A DNA stretch of 64,000 nucleotides from CAVQBP01 sp963740945 (GCA_963740945.1 CAVUGE010000030.1:143193-207192); one strand, 5' to 3'. Positions 8,397 through 18,067 are shown, counted from the stretch's first letter. Translations and numbers: made by a program. Notes: generated by a model not told the origin, from the letters alone.

Positions 8397-9050
8397 TTAC
8401 TGCAGTCTGAATACAACTGGTATAGAAACCTGAACTTTAACCGGCTTCCCCCTCTGTTTACCTGGCTTAAATTTCGTTTCTTTAACCGCTTTCATTGCAG
8501 CTTCGTCACATCCTGCACCTATTCCTTTTTGAACTTCTACTTTAGTAACATTACCCGATTCATCAACAAAAGCTTTAACATAAACTTTTCCTTCAACACC
8601 TGCTCTTTTTGCTATTTCCGGATAAACTATTTTACTTTGAATAGCAGCAATTCCGCCGATTGGTTCGGGCATGTCTTCAACGGCTACAAAGTATTGAGGT
8701 TCTTCCTCTGTTTTCTTTTCTTCTTTTGGTGGCGGAGGAGGAGCAACATCGGCATTTACATCCAGTTCCGTACTTTGAATTTCTATATCCTGCAATACAT
8801 CTTCCGAAGGTGCTTCAATCGGGATCGGAGGCTTCGGAGGAGGCGGTGGTCTATTCTCCTGTCTCGTCTGTTGAATATCTTCCATATTAATCAATTCCTG
8901 TGGACCTTGTACCACTTGCTTTTCTTGTTTTATGTTTGGAAAATATTTGAAGGAAACAATTAGAACAACTAACGAAACAATTAAGCTTAGTTCGATTACC
9001 CGCTTATATTGAGCCCTTAAATCTGCTTTTGGACTTTTTACCAATGCCAT
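8397..9050 (-). CDS. TonB family energy transducer
   Basis: A 217-residue TonB-type protein: a short cytoplasmic start, one membrane helix (about residues 19-38, LSLIVSLVVLIVSFKYF), a proline-rich periplasmic spacer (RPPPPPKPPIP and APPPPPKEEKK) and a C-terminal TonB domain from about residue 120 (GGIAAIQSKIVYPEIAKRAGVEGKVYVKAFVDESG... FKPGKQRGKPVKV). It links ExbB/ExbD proton-motive energy to TonB-dependent outer-membrane receptors. No exbBD or receptor genes lie nearby, so its client is unknown. The EGKVYVKAFVDESG core is typical of Bacteroidota TonB proteins. Confidence 0.9.
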   Translation of the reverse strand: MALVKSPKADLRAQYKRVIELSLIVSLVVLIVSFKYFPNIKQEKQVVQGPQELINMEDIQQTRQENRPPPPPKPPIPIEAPSEDVLQDIEIQSTELDVNADVAPPPPPKEEKKTEEEPQYFVAVEDMPEPIGGIAAIQSKIVYPEIAKRAGVEGKVYVKAFVDESGNVTKVEVQKGIGAGCDEAAMKAVKETKFKPGKQRGKPVKVQVSIPVVFRLQ

Positions 9051-9235
9051 TTTTTTGCTCCTAATAGCTTTTTACTTAAAGAAATTTAACAAATGATGTT
9101 TTCTTTGTCAAATCATAGAACTGTTATTTTTACTAAAATATTTATTTTAAGTTCCTATATAATAGAATTTATTTAATAAAATAATTCTATAAAAAATCTT
9201 TCGACACTATATAGTTAAATATATTGAAAATATTT

Positions 9236-9646
9236 TTAATTAAATTGGGATTTTTGATTATATTGTAAAATTTTTACTAAAAAAATAATTAATAAAATAC
9301 CCAAACTCGTTCCTACCATATCTGCTGTCCAATCCAAAATATCACACTCCCTTCCGGGCACAAAAAGCTGGTGAATCTCATCCAATCCGGCATATAATGC
9401 AACAATCAATCCTGTAAAAATTGCAAAATGTTTCTTTAACCTATAATATTTATTTTGAAATAATAAAGCCATGCTTAGTAAACCCCCTAAAATAAAATAT
9501 GCGGAGAAATGTTCAATTTTATCATTAACTCCGGTTTTAGGTAAATCATTTCCCGGCAGTGTAGTTAAGGTCAACAAAATAATCCAGTAAATTGTCAAAG
9601 GTAAATAGATTATTCTTTTTTTATTTTTACTTATATAGTCAAACAA
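9236..9646 (-). CDS. VanZ-like membrane protein
   Basis: A 136-residue, four-helix membrane protein with VanZ-family signatures: the early W-x-x-x-L-x-x-L-S/T-LPG segment, DKIEHFSAYFILGGLL, the acidic DEIHQLFVPGRECDILDW and a final hydrophobic helix. VanZ relatives are linked to teicoplanin resistance in one operon, but most are uncharacterised envelope proteins. Its start overlaps the end of the NAD(P)HX repair gene by 8 bases, so the two are translated from one message. Confidence 0.85.
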   Translation of the reverse strand: MFDYISKNKKRIIYLPLTIYWIILLTLTTLPGNDLPKTGVNDKIEHFSAYFILGGLLSMALLFQNKYYRLKKHFAIFTGLIVALYAGLDEIHQLFVPGRECDILDWTADMVGTSLGILLIIFLVKILQYNQKSQFN

Positions 9647-11207
9647 TCGAATCTCTCAAAAATTTTATTGCTGAAGGTAAATTATTTATAATATTTTCTG
9701 CCGTATATCCGAATTCGGTAAAATCCTTTAACAGAAGGTCAGCTGCGAGACTATGAATGTATACCCCCGCAATTATACTTTTTTCAATTTCTCCTGATTG
9801 TGAAATCAATCCTGCCAGAACTCCGGTTAGTACATCACCGGTTCCGAATTTTGCCATACCCGGATTCCCTGATGTATTAATAAATACTTCCCCAGGATCT
9901 CCTGGTGTAAAGATTATTGTAGGTGCTCCTTTCAGTACTAAATATGATCCTGTGCTTTGTACGAATTCTTTTCCATACTTCAAAATATCTTTTTTTAATT
10001 CGAAGGTACCTTTTCCAATTAAATTGGCAAATTCACCATGATGGGGTGTAAAAATAAGATTATTTAAGTTCAGTTCTTGGTATTCAGTTTGTGAAAGAGC
10101 AAATATAGCATCTGCGTCAATTACTATTCTCTTAAATTTTCTTTCCGAAATAATTTTCAGTACAGCATTTTGAGTTTCTTTTTCCCGGCCTAATCCTGAG
10201 CCTATCGCCACAACATCAGCCCATTCCAGCCTCTTTTCCAAATCATTTACGTTTTCCTCTGTTAGAAATCCGGTGCCTTTATCATTATAAGCTTCAACTA
10301 TAACTTCACTTAATTTTGCATATACTAAATTTTTAGCCGATTCGGGAAAAGCCAGTATAGATGCACCGGCGCCAATATTCAAGGAAGCTTTGCTGCTCAA
10401 AGCTGCAGCTCCGGGTAATTTAGCTGATCCTGAAATGGTAAATACTTTACCTGCTGAGTATTTATGTTCGGATTTATTTTTATGAGGTAAGTAACTTAAT
10501 GCATCTTCAGGTTCAATTAAAAATTCAGTTGTATCATATCTGTCAAAAAAATTATTGTTGATGCCTATATCCCCCTTGAAAACTTTTCCGGTGTATGAAT
10601 ATCCGTCACCTATAAATAATCCCGGTTTAAATTCACCGAGTGTAATGGTTAAATCAGACTTAAAAACAGTTTCAGCCGATCCTCTGTTCGAATCAAGTCC
10701 TGTTGGAATATCTATCGCAACCTTGTATGCTGCTATATTATTTAGATTTTCTACTATAGATTTATAAGGCTCATGTAATTCCCCTTCCATCCCGCTGCCG
10801 AGCATGGCATCAAAAATAATATCACAGTTTCTTAAATGGTGTAAATCCTTATTTGAGGAGAATTTCTTTAACGTAATTCTTTTATTTTCTCCGGATAAAT
10901 TTCTTAAAATTTTAAAATTAACCGCACAATCGGAAGACATCTCATTTTCCGCACTTAAATAAATTACAAAAATTTCAAATCCATTATTAGCGAAATGTCG
11001 GGCTGCTGCAAATCCGTCCCCCCCATTATTCCCCTTGCCGCATACAAATCCGATTTTATTAACAACATTTAATTCGGCATTCTCTAATACGGTTTTATAA
11101 ATCGACAAGGCTGCATTTTCCATCAAAATGATTCCGGGCATTTCCATTTTTTTAATGGAATAGCCATCAACTTCTCTAACATTTTTTGTAGAAAATAACG
11201 GAATCAT
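9639..11207 (-). CDS. nnr: Bifunctional NAD(P)H-hydrate epimerase / ADP-dependent NAD(P)HX dehydratase
   Basis: A 522-residue fusion of two repair activities for damaged NAD(P)H. The N-terminal YjeF_N domain (about 1-215) has MENAA and CGKGNNGGDGFAAAR and epimerizes R/S-NAD(P)HX. The C-terminal ribokinase-like domain (about 235-515) has AGKVFTISGSAKLPGAA, TPHHGEFANL, LVLKGAPTII and the nucleotide-binding NPGMAKFGTGDVLTGVLAG, and dehydrates S-NAD(P)HX. It acts in the cytoplasm. It sits just downstream of nuoN (19 bases) and may be the tail of the complex I transcript, a suggestive pairing since both handle NADH. Confidence 0.93.
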   Translation of the reverse strand: MIPLFSTKNVREVDGYSIKKMEMPGIILMENAALSIYKTVLENAELNVVNKIGFVCGKGNNGGDGFAAARHFANNGFEIFVIYLSAENEMSSDCAVNFKILRNLSGENKRITLKKFSSNKDLHHLRNCDIIFDAMLGSGMEGELHEPYKSIVENLNNIAAYKVAIDIPTGLDSNRGSAETVFKSDLTITLGEFKPGLFIGDGYSYTGKVFKGDIGINNNFFDRYDTTEFLIEPEDALSYLPHKNKSEHKYSAGKVFTISGSAKLPGAAALSSKASLNIGAGASILAFPESAKNLVYAKLSEVIVEAYNDKGTGFLTEENVNDLEKRLEWADVVAIGSGLGREKETQNAVLKIISERKFKRIVIDADAIFALSQTEYQELNLNNLIFTPHHGEFANLIGKGTFELKKDILKYGKEFVQSTGSYLVLKGAPTIIFTPGDPGEVFINTSGNPGMAKFGTGDVLTGVLAGLISQSGEIEKSIIAGVYIHSLAADLLLKDFTEFGYTAENIINNLPSAIKFLRDSIV

Positions 11208-11226
11208 CTTTAATGGAAATTAATTA

Positions 11227-12657
11227 CTATAAGAATGATGAAACTAAACTTATAAAAGTTCCAGGTGCTATTCCCAGTACTATGACAAGAAGCACGGAAA
11301 TAACTACAGCAAGCAATCCTGTATTACTATTTGTAAACACTATTTCTGAAGTGCTTTCTCTGAAATACATCAGAACCACAATTCTCAAATAAAAATACAA
11401 ACTTATTACGCTTGAGAAGACTCCAACAATAGCCAGCCATGTCAGATGAGCTTCTATTGCAGAAATAAATACATAATATTTTCCAAAGAATCCGGCAAAA
11501 GGCGGAATACCGGCTAATGAAAACATACATATTGATAGTAATGCAGCTAACAATGGTTTTCTTGAACTCAATCCCGCATAATTATTAATATCCAGGTTTG
11601 AATCATTCTCTCCCTCAATTAACGCAATTATTCCGAAAGCACCAAGGTTCATGAATGTATATGCCGATAAGTAAAATATAATACCTGCAATACCGTCATA
11701 ATTTCCTGCCGCAAGTCCGATTATCATATACCCTGCATGAGCAATAGATGAATAAGCAAGCATCCGCTTAATATTGTTTTGAGAAATAGCCACAATACTG
11801 CCGAATAACATCGAAAAAACCGCTATTACAGCCAAATAAGGCTCAAATAAATTACTTATCTGCACATTACTGAATATACCGCTTAAAGTCGCAATAATTG
11901 CACTGAATGCCGCTGCTTTCCCGCCGGTTGAAAACAATCCTGCAATTGTGGTAGATGTTCCTTCATATACATCCGGTACCCACATATGAAACGGGAATGC
12001 TGCTATTTTAAATGAAAAGCCAATCAGGAAAAGGAGTATACCTGTTATAAATAATAAGTTTTCTTTTAAAGATGAAAATTTAGAAATGATTGTATCTATT
12101 GAAGTAGTGTGAACCGAACCATAAATAAGAGCTATGCCGTATACAGTAAATCCGGTTGCAAAAGCTCCCAGTAAAAAATATTTTAACGATGCTTCATTTG
12201 CCGTTAACCTTTTCCTGTTTATCCCTGCTAATGCATAAAAACATATTGACATCAATTCAAGACCCATAAAGATCATAAACAGATCTTTTGCTCCTGCCAT
12301 AAACATCATCCCGAGCACTGAAGACTGGAGAAGTATATAATATTCGCCGTAATATGTCCCGTATTTTTTTAAATAATCTATGGAGAGTAAGGAAACTATT
12401 GCTGCGCCGAAACAGAAGATAAAATAAAATACATTAACATTTCCTCCGGTTGCCAGCATATTTTGCATAACAACAGATACGGAATTCACTGTTGCTAGGG
12501 AATAAAATGCCGCAGCAAGAAAAACTACTATTGTTATCCATGAGAGAATTTCTTTACCCTTTTTGGAATACATCTCGACAATTAAGGAAATTAAAATTCC
12601 TGATCCTAATATTACTAGCGGTAGGATATTCAAAAATTCCCGGAAATTATTGAACAT
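11227..12657 (-). CDS. nuoN: NADH-quinone oxidoreductase subunit N
   Basis: A 476-residue antiporter-like membrane subunit of complex I. It shows the proton-channel signature region: MGLELMSICFYALAG (with the TM5 glutamate), KYFLLGAFATGFTVYG, FKIAAFPFHMWVPDVYEGT, MLAYSSIAHAGYMIIGL and AGIPPFAGFFGKYYVF. Family members have 14 membrane helices and move protons in the membrane arm. The gene closes the nuoJ-K-L-M-(antiporter)-(unknown)-N run; the peripheral-arm genes nuoA-I are not in the window. Confidence 0.95.
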   Translation of the reverse strand: MFNNFREFLNILPLVILGSGILISLIVEMYSKKGKEILSWITIVVFLAAAFYSLATVNSVSVVMQNMLATGGNVNVFYFIFCFGAAIVSLLSIDYLKKYGTYYGEYYILLQSSVLGMMFMAGAKDLFMIFMGLELMSICFYALAGINRKRLTANEASLKYFLLGAFATGFTVYGIALIYGSVHTTSIDTIISKFSSLKENLLFITGILLFLIGFSFKIAAFPFHMWVPDVYEGTSTTIAGLFSTGGKAAAFSAIIATLSGIFSNVQISNLFEPYLAVIAVFSMLFGSIVAISQNNIKRMLAYSSIAHAGYMIIGLAAGNYDGIAGIIFYLSAYTFMNLGAFGIIALIEGENDSNLDINNYAGLSSRKPLLAALLSICMFSLAGIPPFAGFFGKYYVFISAIEAHLTWLAIVGVFSSVISLYFYLRIVVLMYFRESTSEIVFTNSNTGLLAVVISVLLVIVLGIAPGTFISLVSSFL

Positions 12658-12677
12658 GAATGTAAACCTTTAGCTTT

Positions 12678-13043
12678 TTATTCAATAAATAAAATATCTT
12701 CATCCGATTTTTCGATCCTTGTCATATGCTTCTTTTCAATATAGACGGCTAATTTTTTATGATTGCTGAAATCAAATATATTCTCTCCTTTTTCTACAAC
12801 CACCATTTTTATAGCTTCATATTTTGAAACTACATCATTAATATGCTTATACTCAAGAAAATATATATCTGTGAAATTTTCTTCTTCCCTGATATATACT
12901 CCTTTTGAACTCGGTGAAAAATCGGTTATAACTTCATCATCAATAATAACCTTGAGAAAATGTGCATGGAACGGGAGAATGAGACGGTTGTTATAATATA
13001 AACCATTATCTTTGTTTTCCAAAGCCTCTGTCAATGTTTTCAT
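12678..13043 (-). CDS. Hypothetical protein inside the complex I cluster
   Basis: A 121-residue soluble, acidic protein (MKTLTEALENKDNGLYYNN... DEDILFIE) with no signal peptide, membrane helix or cysteines. The pattern suggests an alternating beta fold: LKVIIDDEVITDF, YIREEENFTDIYFLEY, IKMVVVEKGENIFDF. I do not recognise a family. It sits 12 bases after the NhaD-like gene and 20 bases before nuoN on the same strand, so it is almost certainly co-transcribed with complex I genes and may relate to the antiporter or to assembly; this is context only. Confidence 0.6.
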   Translation of the reverse strand: MKTLTEALENKDNGLYYNNRLILPFHAHFLKVIIDDEVITDFSPSSKGVYIREEENFTDIYFLEYKHINDVVSKYEAIKMVVVEKGENIFDFSNHKKLAVYIEKKHMTRIEKSDEDILFIE

Positions 13044-13055
13044 TTCTTAATCTCC

Positions 13056-14510
13056 TTATCTAAAAAAGATAAACCAAATAATACCGTAAATAGGAATGAG
13101 AATTGGAAGAGAGTACTTAATTACATAAGTAAAAAACGGAGGCATATCTATACCGGCTCTCTCACTAATTGATTTGACCATAAAATTAGGACCGTTGCCG
13201 ATATATGTTATAGCACCGAAGAAAACCGAAGCCACAGATATAGCAACCAGGTATACATCATCTACTCTAACAAAATGAACTACATCCTGTTTGACTGTTA
13301 CATTCAATGCATATTTTCCCATCGCCGCACTTAAAAAATTCATGTATGTGGGAGTATTATCAAGCACTGCTGATAATGTGCCTGTTGCCCAGTAAAATAC
13401 TCCTTGATTTAACTTGTCGCCAAGTATATGAGCTTCATGTGCTATCAATTCCAAAGCAGGTACCATTGTAGCAAATATACCAATAAACAAATATGCTACT
13501 TCTTTTATTGGTTCAAAATCAAACTCATTTGCTTTAAGGATTTCCGGATTAGCATGTTTATAGGATAGAAATACCACAGCAAACATTATTATTTCTCTTA
13601 TTCCGAATGGCAGCGGAGCAAGGCTTGGAATTCCCGGAATTACTAAGGGATCAATAAAAACTGCAAGTATTATTACAAGCAGATAAAATAAATTCTTCAT
13701 CCCTTTGAATTCTATTTTTCCGGTATATTCAACTATATCTACATCTTTTTTGTTAAGCATGTCAAATAAGAAGAATACGGCTAATATGAGGATTAATGCC
13801 GGAATCCAGATATGCCACACGTTTTGAATCACCCAGAAAAAAGGCACTCCGCTTAAAAAGCCTAAAAATAAAGGAGGGTCTCCTATTGGTGTAAGCGCTC
13901 CGCCGACATTACTTACTATAAAGATAAAAAATATTATATGATACGGCTGAAGCCTGTCACGGTTCATCTTTATATACGGTCTTATTAATAACATTGATGC
14001 ACCGGTAGTTCCAATAACGTTTGATATTATTGCTCCTACCAACAGAAAAATTACATTTACAACAGGAGTAGATTTCCGGTCAACTCTTATTAGAATTCCA
14101 CCCGAAGCAACAAATAAAGAGCTTAATAATGCAATAAATGATATATATTCCGCTAGTGTATGTGTTAAACTATGGAAGTTATGTAAATAAAAAATATAAT
14201 AGGCTACAACAATAACCCCTAAAACTACTGATACTTTGGGATAGTGATGCTCCCAGAAATGTTTGTAAAATAATGGTCCGGTCGCAATCATTAAAAGAAG
14301 AATAATGAACGGAACTACCATGAAAGTTTGTGGCAGTTCATGCTCTATCGCCGCCTGAGTTGTTTGAACACTTAATGTATCGGCAATGGTTTTATTTATT
14401 ATTTCATGTGCAAATATGTTCTGAGATGCAAGTAATAATAATGCAAAGAATATTATTATACAGGGAACTATTCTTTTAGGAAAAATGATTTTACTTAATT
14501 TATTCTTCAT
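13056..14510 (-). CDS. NhaD-type sodium:proton antiporter embedded in the nuo cluster
   Basis: A 484-residue polytopic protein of the ion-transporter superfamily (NhaD/ArsB/CitM type), with a possible signal-like first helix (residues 14-34). Recognisable stretches are LLSSLFVASGGILIRVD, IGTTGASMLLIRPYI, SNVGGALTPIGDPPLFLGFL (the GDP-containing hairpin) and, in the second half, SAVLDNTPTYMNFL and ITYIGNGPNFMVKSI, the two-fold repeat typical of this superfamily. It would exchange Na+ for H+ across the inner membrane. Only 6 bases separate it from nuoM, so it is co-transcribed with the proton-pumping subunits. Confidence 0.88.
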   Translation of the reverse strand: MKNKLSKIIFPKRIVPCIIIFFALLLLASQNIFAHEIINKTIADTLSVQTTQAAIEHELPQTFMVVPFIILLLMIATGPLFYKHFWEHHYPKVSVVLGVIVVAYYIFYLHNFHSLTHTLAEYISFIALLSSLFVASGGILIRVDRKSTPVVNVIFLLVGAIISNVIGTTGASMLLIRPYIKMNRDRLQPYHIIFFIFIVSNVGGALTPIGDPPLFLGFLSGVPFFWVIQNVWHIWIPALILILAVFFLFDMLNKKDVDIVEYTGKIEFKGMKNLFYLLVIILAVFIDPLVIPGIPSLAPLPFGIREIIMFAVVFLSYKHANPEILKANEFDFEPIKEVAYLFIGIFATMVPALELIAHEAHILGDKLNQGVFYWATGTLSAVLDNTPTYMNFLSAAMGKYALNVTVKQDVVHFVRVDDVYLVAISVASVFFGAITYIGNGPNFMVKSISERAGIDMPPFFTYVIKYSLPILIPIYGIIWFIFFR

Positions 14511-14516
14511 AGCTGA

Positions 14517-16040
14517 CTATTTTAGACTCGCCCTTTCTGGAGTTATTACATGTTCAATAATATTTTTTGAAGAAACTTTGGAAACATTTAAAAATGTGCT
14601 CGGATATATTCCAATCCATACTATAAAAATGAATATCGGGATTAATACAAGCATTTCTCTTGTGTTCATATCACTTAGATCATTTAACTTAGGATTTTTA
14701 ACTTCACCGAATACTACTCTCTGATACATCCATAAAAGATAAATAGCTGCGAATATTACTCCTGATGCGGCAAATATGGTGTACCACCAGCTGTCCAGAA
14801 CCGCTGATTTAAATGAACCTAAGAGAATTAAAAATTCTCCGACAAACCCGTTCAATCCGGGAAGTCCGATTGATGAGAGGGATGCTATCATTAAAAAAGT
14901 TGCATAAATAGGAACTATCTTTGCTATCCCGCCGTATTCCGATATCTCTCTTGTATGGGTCCTTTCATAAATAATTCCTACCAAAAGGAATAATGCTCCT
15001 GTCGATAATCCATGATTCAGCATTTGTATTACTGCCCCCTGTACCGATTCCTGAGTCAATGCAAATATCCCCAGTACAACAAATCCAAGATGTGCTACCG
15101 ATGAATATGCAACTAATTTCTTCATATCTTTCTGCACCATTGCAACCAGAGCTCCGTATATAATCCCAATTATGGCAAGGATGGAAATAAAGGGAGCAAA
15201 ATGAATTGAAGCCTGCGGAAATAATGGGAGACAGAATCTTAACAAACCATACGTTCCCATTTTCAATAATACTCCTGCAAGTATTACACTACCTGCAGTT
15301 GGCGCCTGAACATGTGCATCCGGCAGCCATGTATGCAAAGGAAATATCGGGACCTTGATGGCAAAGCTGAATGTAAAGGCTAAAAACATCCAGTTTTGTA
15401 TGTTTTGAGGAACCTCAGGTCCGACTTTATAAAGCTCGATTAAATTTGTAGAAAAATGTCCTAAAGGTCCGGAAGCATAAACTGCCAGCCAAATTATTGC
15501 CACAAGCATCAGTAAACTTCCGAAAAATGTATATAAAAAGAATTTTACCGATGCATATATCCTGTTGTCACCACCCCAGATCCCTATAATAAAATACATC
15601 GGGATGAGCATTGCTTCCCAAAAAATATAAAAGAGAAACAGATCAAGAGATACAAAAACCCCCAGCATACCGACTTCAAGCATAAGCATAAAAAATGTAA
15701 ATTCTTTCACTTTCTTCTGAATGCTCGACCAGCTTGAAATTAATGTCAACGGAGTTAAAAATGTCGTTAATAAAACTAGAAGTAATGATAAACCATCTAC
15801 ACCTACATTATAACTTATATGCAAATTTTCAATCCATTCAATTCTATGAATGAATTGAAATGAAGGATTGTTTAAATCAAAACTAAAATAAATTACCAGC
15901 GAAATTAAAAAAGTAACTATCGAAACAGCTAATCCGAAATAGCGTACAAGATTTTCTTTTTTATTTCCGAAAAATAAAAGTAGTACTCCTCCGGCAAGAG
16001 GAGCAAGTAATAAATAACTAATTAAATGACTATTTCCCAT
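14517..16040 (-). CDS. nuoM: NADH-quinone oxidoreductase subunit M
   Basis: A 507-residue membrane subunit of complex I, homologous to Mrp antiporters. Visible are FFMLMLEVGMLGVFVSLDLFLFYIFWEAMLIPMYFIIGIWG (with the conserved glutamate), SFAIKVPIFPLHTWLPDAHVQAPTAGS with its lysine and PLHTWLPDAH signature, KKLVAYSSVAHLGFV, and SIGLPGLNGFVGEFL. Length and order match bacterial NuoM. A 59-base spacer containing an octamer array separates it from nuoL. Confidence 0.96.
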   Translation of the reverse strand: MGNSHLISYLLLAPLAGGVLLLFFGNKKENLVRYFGLAVSIVTFLISLVIYFSFDLNNPSFQFIHRIEWIENLHISYNVGVDGLSLLLVLLTTFLTPLTLISSWSSIQKKVKEFTFFMLMLEVGMLGVFVSLDLFLFYIFWEAMLIPMYFIIGIWGGDNRIYASVKFFLYTFFGSLLMLVAIIWLAVYASGPLGHFSTNLIELYKVGPEVPQNIQNWMFLAFTFSFAIKVPIFPLHTWLPDAHVQAPTAGSVILAGVLLKMGTYGLLRFCLPLFPQASIHFAPFISILAIIGIIYGALVAMVQKDMKKLVAYSSVAHLGFVVLGIFALTQESVQGAVIQMLNHGLSTGALFLLVGIIYERTHTREISEYGGIAKIVPIYATFLMIASLSSIGLPGLNGFVGEFLILLGSFKSAVLDSWWYTIFAASGVIFAAIYLLWMYQRVVFGEVKNPKLNDLSDMNTREMLVLIPIFIFIVWIGIYPSTFLNVSKVSSKNIIEHVITPERASLK

Positions 16041-16051
16041 TTACTTTAAAT

Positions 16052-16096
16052 CTTGTAATCTAATCTTGTAATTTTGCAATCCTGCAATTTTGTAAT
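16052..16096. repeat. Octamer array between nuoL and nuoM
   Basis: CTTGTAAT, CTAAT, CTTGTAAT, TTTGCAAT, CCTGCAAT, TTTGTAAT in series. It fills almost the whole nuoL-nuoM spacer and resembles, in style, the hexamer arrays around the gene at 18958. Confidence 0.7.
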
Positions 16097-16099
16097 CTT

Positions 16100-18067
16100 C
16101 TAAGGCTTAATTGTTAAAATAACCCAGAACAATGCAGCAATAATTCCGAGCATCATTACAATTGCATATACTTGAGCTACTCCGGTTTGTATTTTCCGTA
16201 TCTTAGCCGATATAGTTCCGATTAAAGAAGCCGTTCCATTTACAAATCCGTCAATAATAACGGTATCAGTAAACTTCCATAAAACTTTTTCCGAACCTTT
16301 TTTTATTGGATTAACAATCGCTGCATCGTAACCTTCATCTATAAAATATTTATTGAGTAAAAGATTATACACGCCTTTAAATCTTTTAACTGTGTTGGTG
16401 GCAATTGAAATGTTTTTAATATAAATATTCCTTGCTATCAAAATACCGCTGACTGCTGCAATTATAGAAATCAGCATAAAAATTATTTCTTCAGTATGGG
16501 TATGTGTACCGTAAATAACCATTTTTCTCTCTGCATTTTCAAAAACCGGAGCTAACCAGTTATGAAATCTGTTCCCGTTTTCACCGGAAAATAATTCCGG
16601 GATTCCGATAAACCCCCCTATTGCAGACAATACTGCTAAAACTATCAATGGGATTGTCATTAACTTAGGAGATTCATGAGGATGCTCGCCTCGCTGATTC
16701 GAAGCGGGTTTATTACTTCTAAATCTTTCCTTCCCTTCAAAAGTCAGAAAGTATAACCTGAACATATAAAATGCTGTTAGCAAAGCAGTGAACACCCCTA
16801 TAAACCAGTAAAAAAAGCTCCCGTTTGTAAATGAAAACCACAATATTTCATCTTTACTGAAGAAACCTGATAAAGGAGGTATGCCTGAAATTGCTAATGA
16901 TGCGATTAAAAAAGTTAAATAAGTCTGCGGCATATATTTTTTCAATCCGCCGTAGTGTCTTATATCCTGCTCATCATGCATAGCATGTATAATTGAACCC
17001 GCTCCCAAAAATAATAATGCTTTAAAGAATGCATGGGTCATTACATGGAAAATACCGGCACTAAAAGCTCCCACACCAAGTGCTAAAAACATATAACCCA
17101 GTTGGCTTATAGTTGAATATGCTAGTACCTTTTTTATATCATTTTGAACTAAACCTATTGTAGCGGCAAATAATGCAGTGAAAACTCCGATTACAGCGAC
17201 AACGGTTAATATAGCTGGTGCCGATGCAAATATAATTGAACACCTTGCAACCATATAAACTCCCGCTGTTACCATCGTTGCTGCATGGATTAATGCAGAT
17301 ACCGGAGTTGGGCCTGCCATTGCATCAGGAAGCCATACAAATAAAGGTATTTGTGCAGATTTACCCGTTGCTCCTATAAATAAAAACAGAGCAATTAAAT
17401 TAAAAATTCCGGTATTTATGTTAAGTATATTGGCTTTTGAAAAAACTTCGTTGAAATTTAAGCTGCCGAATGTTAAATAGATCAGAAACATTCCCAATAG
17501 AAACCCGAAATCACCTATCCTATTAACTATAAATGCTTTCTTTGCAGCATCACCGGTAGTACCCTTTTCAAACTTTTTATCATACCAGAATCCAATAAGA
17601 AGATATGAGCAGAGTCCAACTCCTTCCCAACCTAAAAACAGAAGGACAAAATTGTCGGCAAGAATCAGGTTCATCATAGCAAAGATGAATAAATTTAAAT
17701 ATGCAAAAAACCTCCAGAACCCTTTATCTCCATGCATATAGCCGATAGAATATACATGGATTATAAATCCTACTCCCGTTACTATCAAAGCCATGATTAA
17801 TGAAAGCTGATCTACCTGGTAGGAAAAATCAATATGAAGATTTCCTACATTGAGCCATGTAAAAAGATTTACAATTGTCTGCCTGTCATCGACCGGTAAG
17901 GATAATGTCTGGAAAAATGCTCCTAAAACTATCAGGAATGATAATCCGATAGTCCCGCTTCCGATTATACCAATTACTTTTTCATTTTTAATCCGGCTTC
18001 CCAGTAGCCCGTTGATTAAAAACCCTAAAAGTGGCAATAAAATAGTTAAATAAATAAGATGAGTCAT
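16100..18067 (-). CDS. nuoL: NADH-quinone oxidoreductase subunit L
   Basis: A 655-residue distal proton-pumping subunit of complex I. It shows MNLILADNFVLLFLGWEGVGLCSYLLIGFWY, the KSAQIPLFVWLPDAMAGPTPVSALIHAATMVTAGVY block, KKVLAYSTISQLGYMFLALG, THAFFKALLFLGAGSIIHAMHDEQDIRHYGGL and SGIPPLSGFFSKDEILW. The C-terminal 150 residues contain the long lateral-helix region and last membrane anchor expected for NuoL. It follows nuoK after 20 bases. Confidence 0.97.
   Translation of the reverse strand: MTHLIYLTILLPLLGFLINGLLGSRIKNEKVIGIIGSGTIGLSFLIVLGAFFQTLSLPVDDRQTIVNLFTWLNVGNLHIDFSYQVDQLSLIMALIVTGVGFIIHVYSIGYMHGDKGFWRFFAYLNLFIFAMMNLILADNFVLLFLGWEGVGLCSYLLIGFWYDKKFEKGTTGDAAKKAFIVNRIGDFGFLLGMFLIYLTFGSLNFNEVFSKANILNINTGIFNLIALFLFIGATGKSAQIPLFVWLPDAMAGPTPVSALIHAATMVTAGVYMVARCSIIFASAPAILTVVAVIGVFTALFAATIGLVQNDIKKVLAYSTISQLGYMFLALGVGAFSAGIFHVMTHAFFKALLFLGAGSIIHAMHDEQDIRHYGGLKKYMPQTYLTFLIASLAISGIPPLSGFFSKDEILWFSFTNGSFFYWFIGVFTALLTAFYMFRLYFLTFEGKERFRSNKPASNQRGEHPHESPKLMTIPLIVLAVLSAIGGFIGIPELFSGENGNRFHNWLAPVFENAERKMVIYGTHTHTEEIIFMLISIIAAVSGILIARNIYIKNISIATNTVKRFKGVYNLLLNKYFIDEGYDAAIVNPIKKGSEKVLWKFTDTVIIDGFVNGTASLIGTISAKIRKIQTGVAQVYAIVMMLGIIAALFWVILTIKP

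Noticed and set aside
8529..8963. Open frames on the plus strand of 144 and 76 codons opposite tonB
   Set aside because: They mirror the proline-rich and TonB-domain coding sequence, have improbable composition (runs of Phe, Arg and Asn) and no ribosome site; tonB on the other strand is certain.
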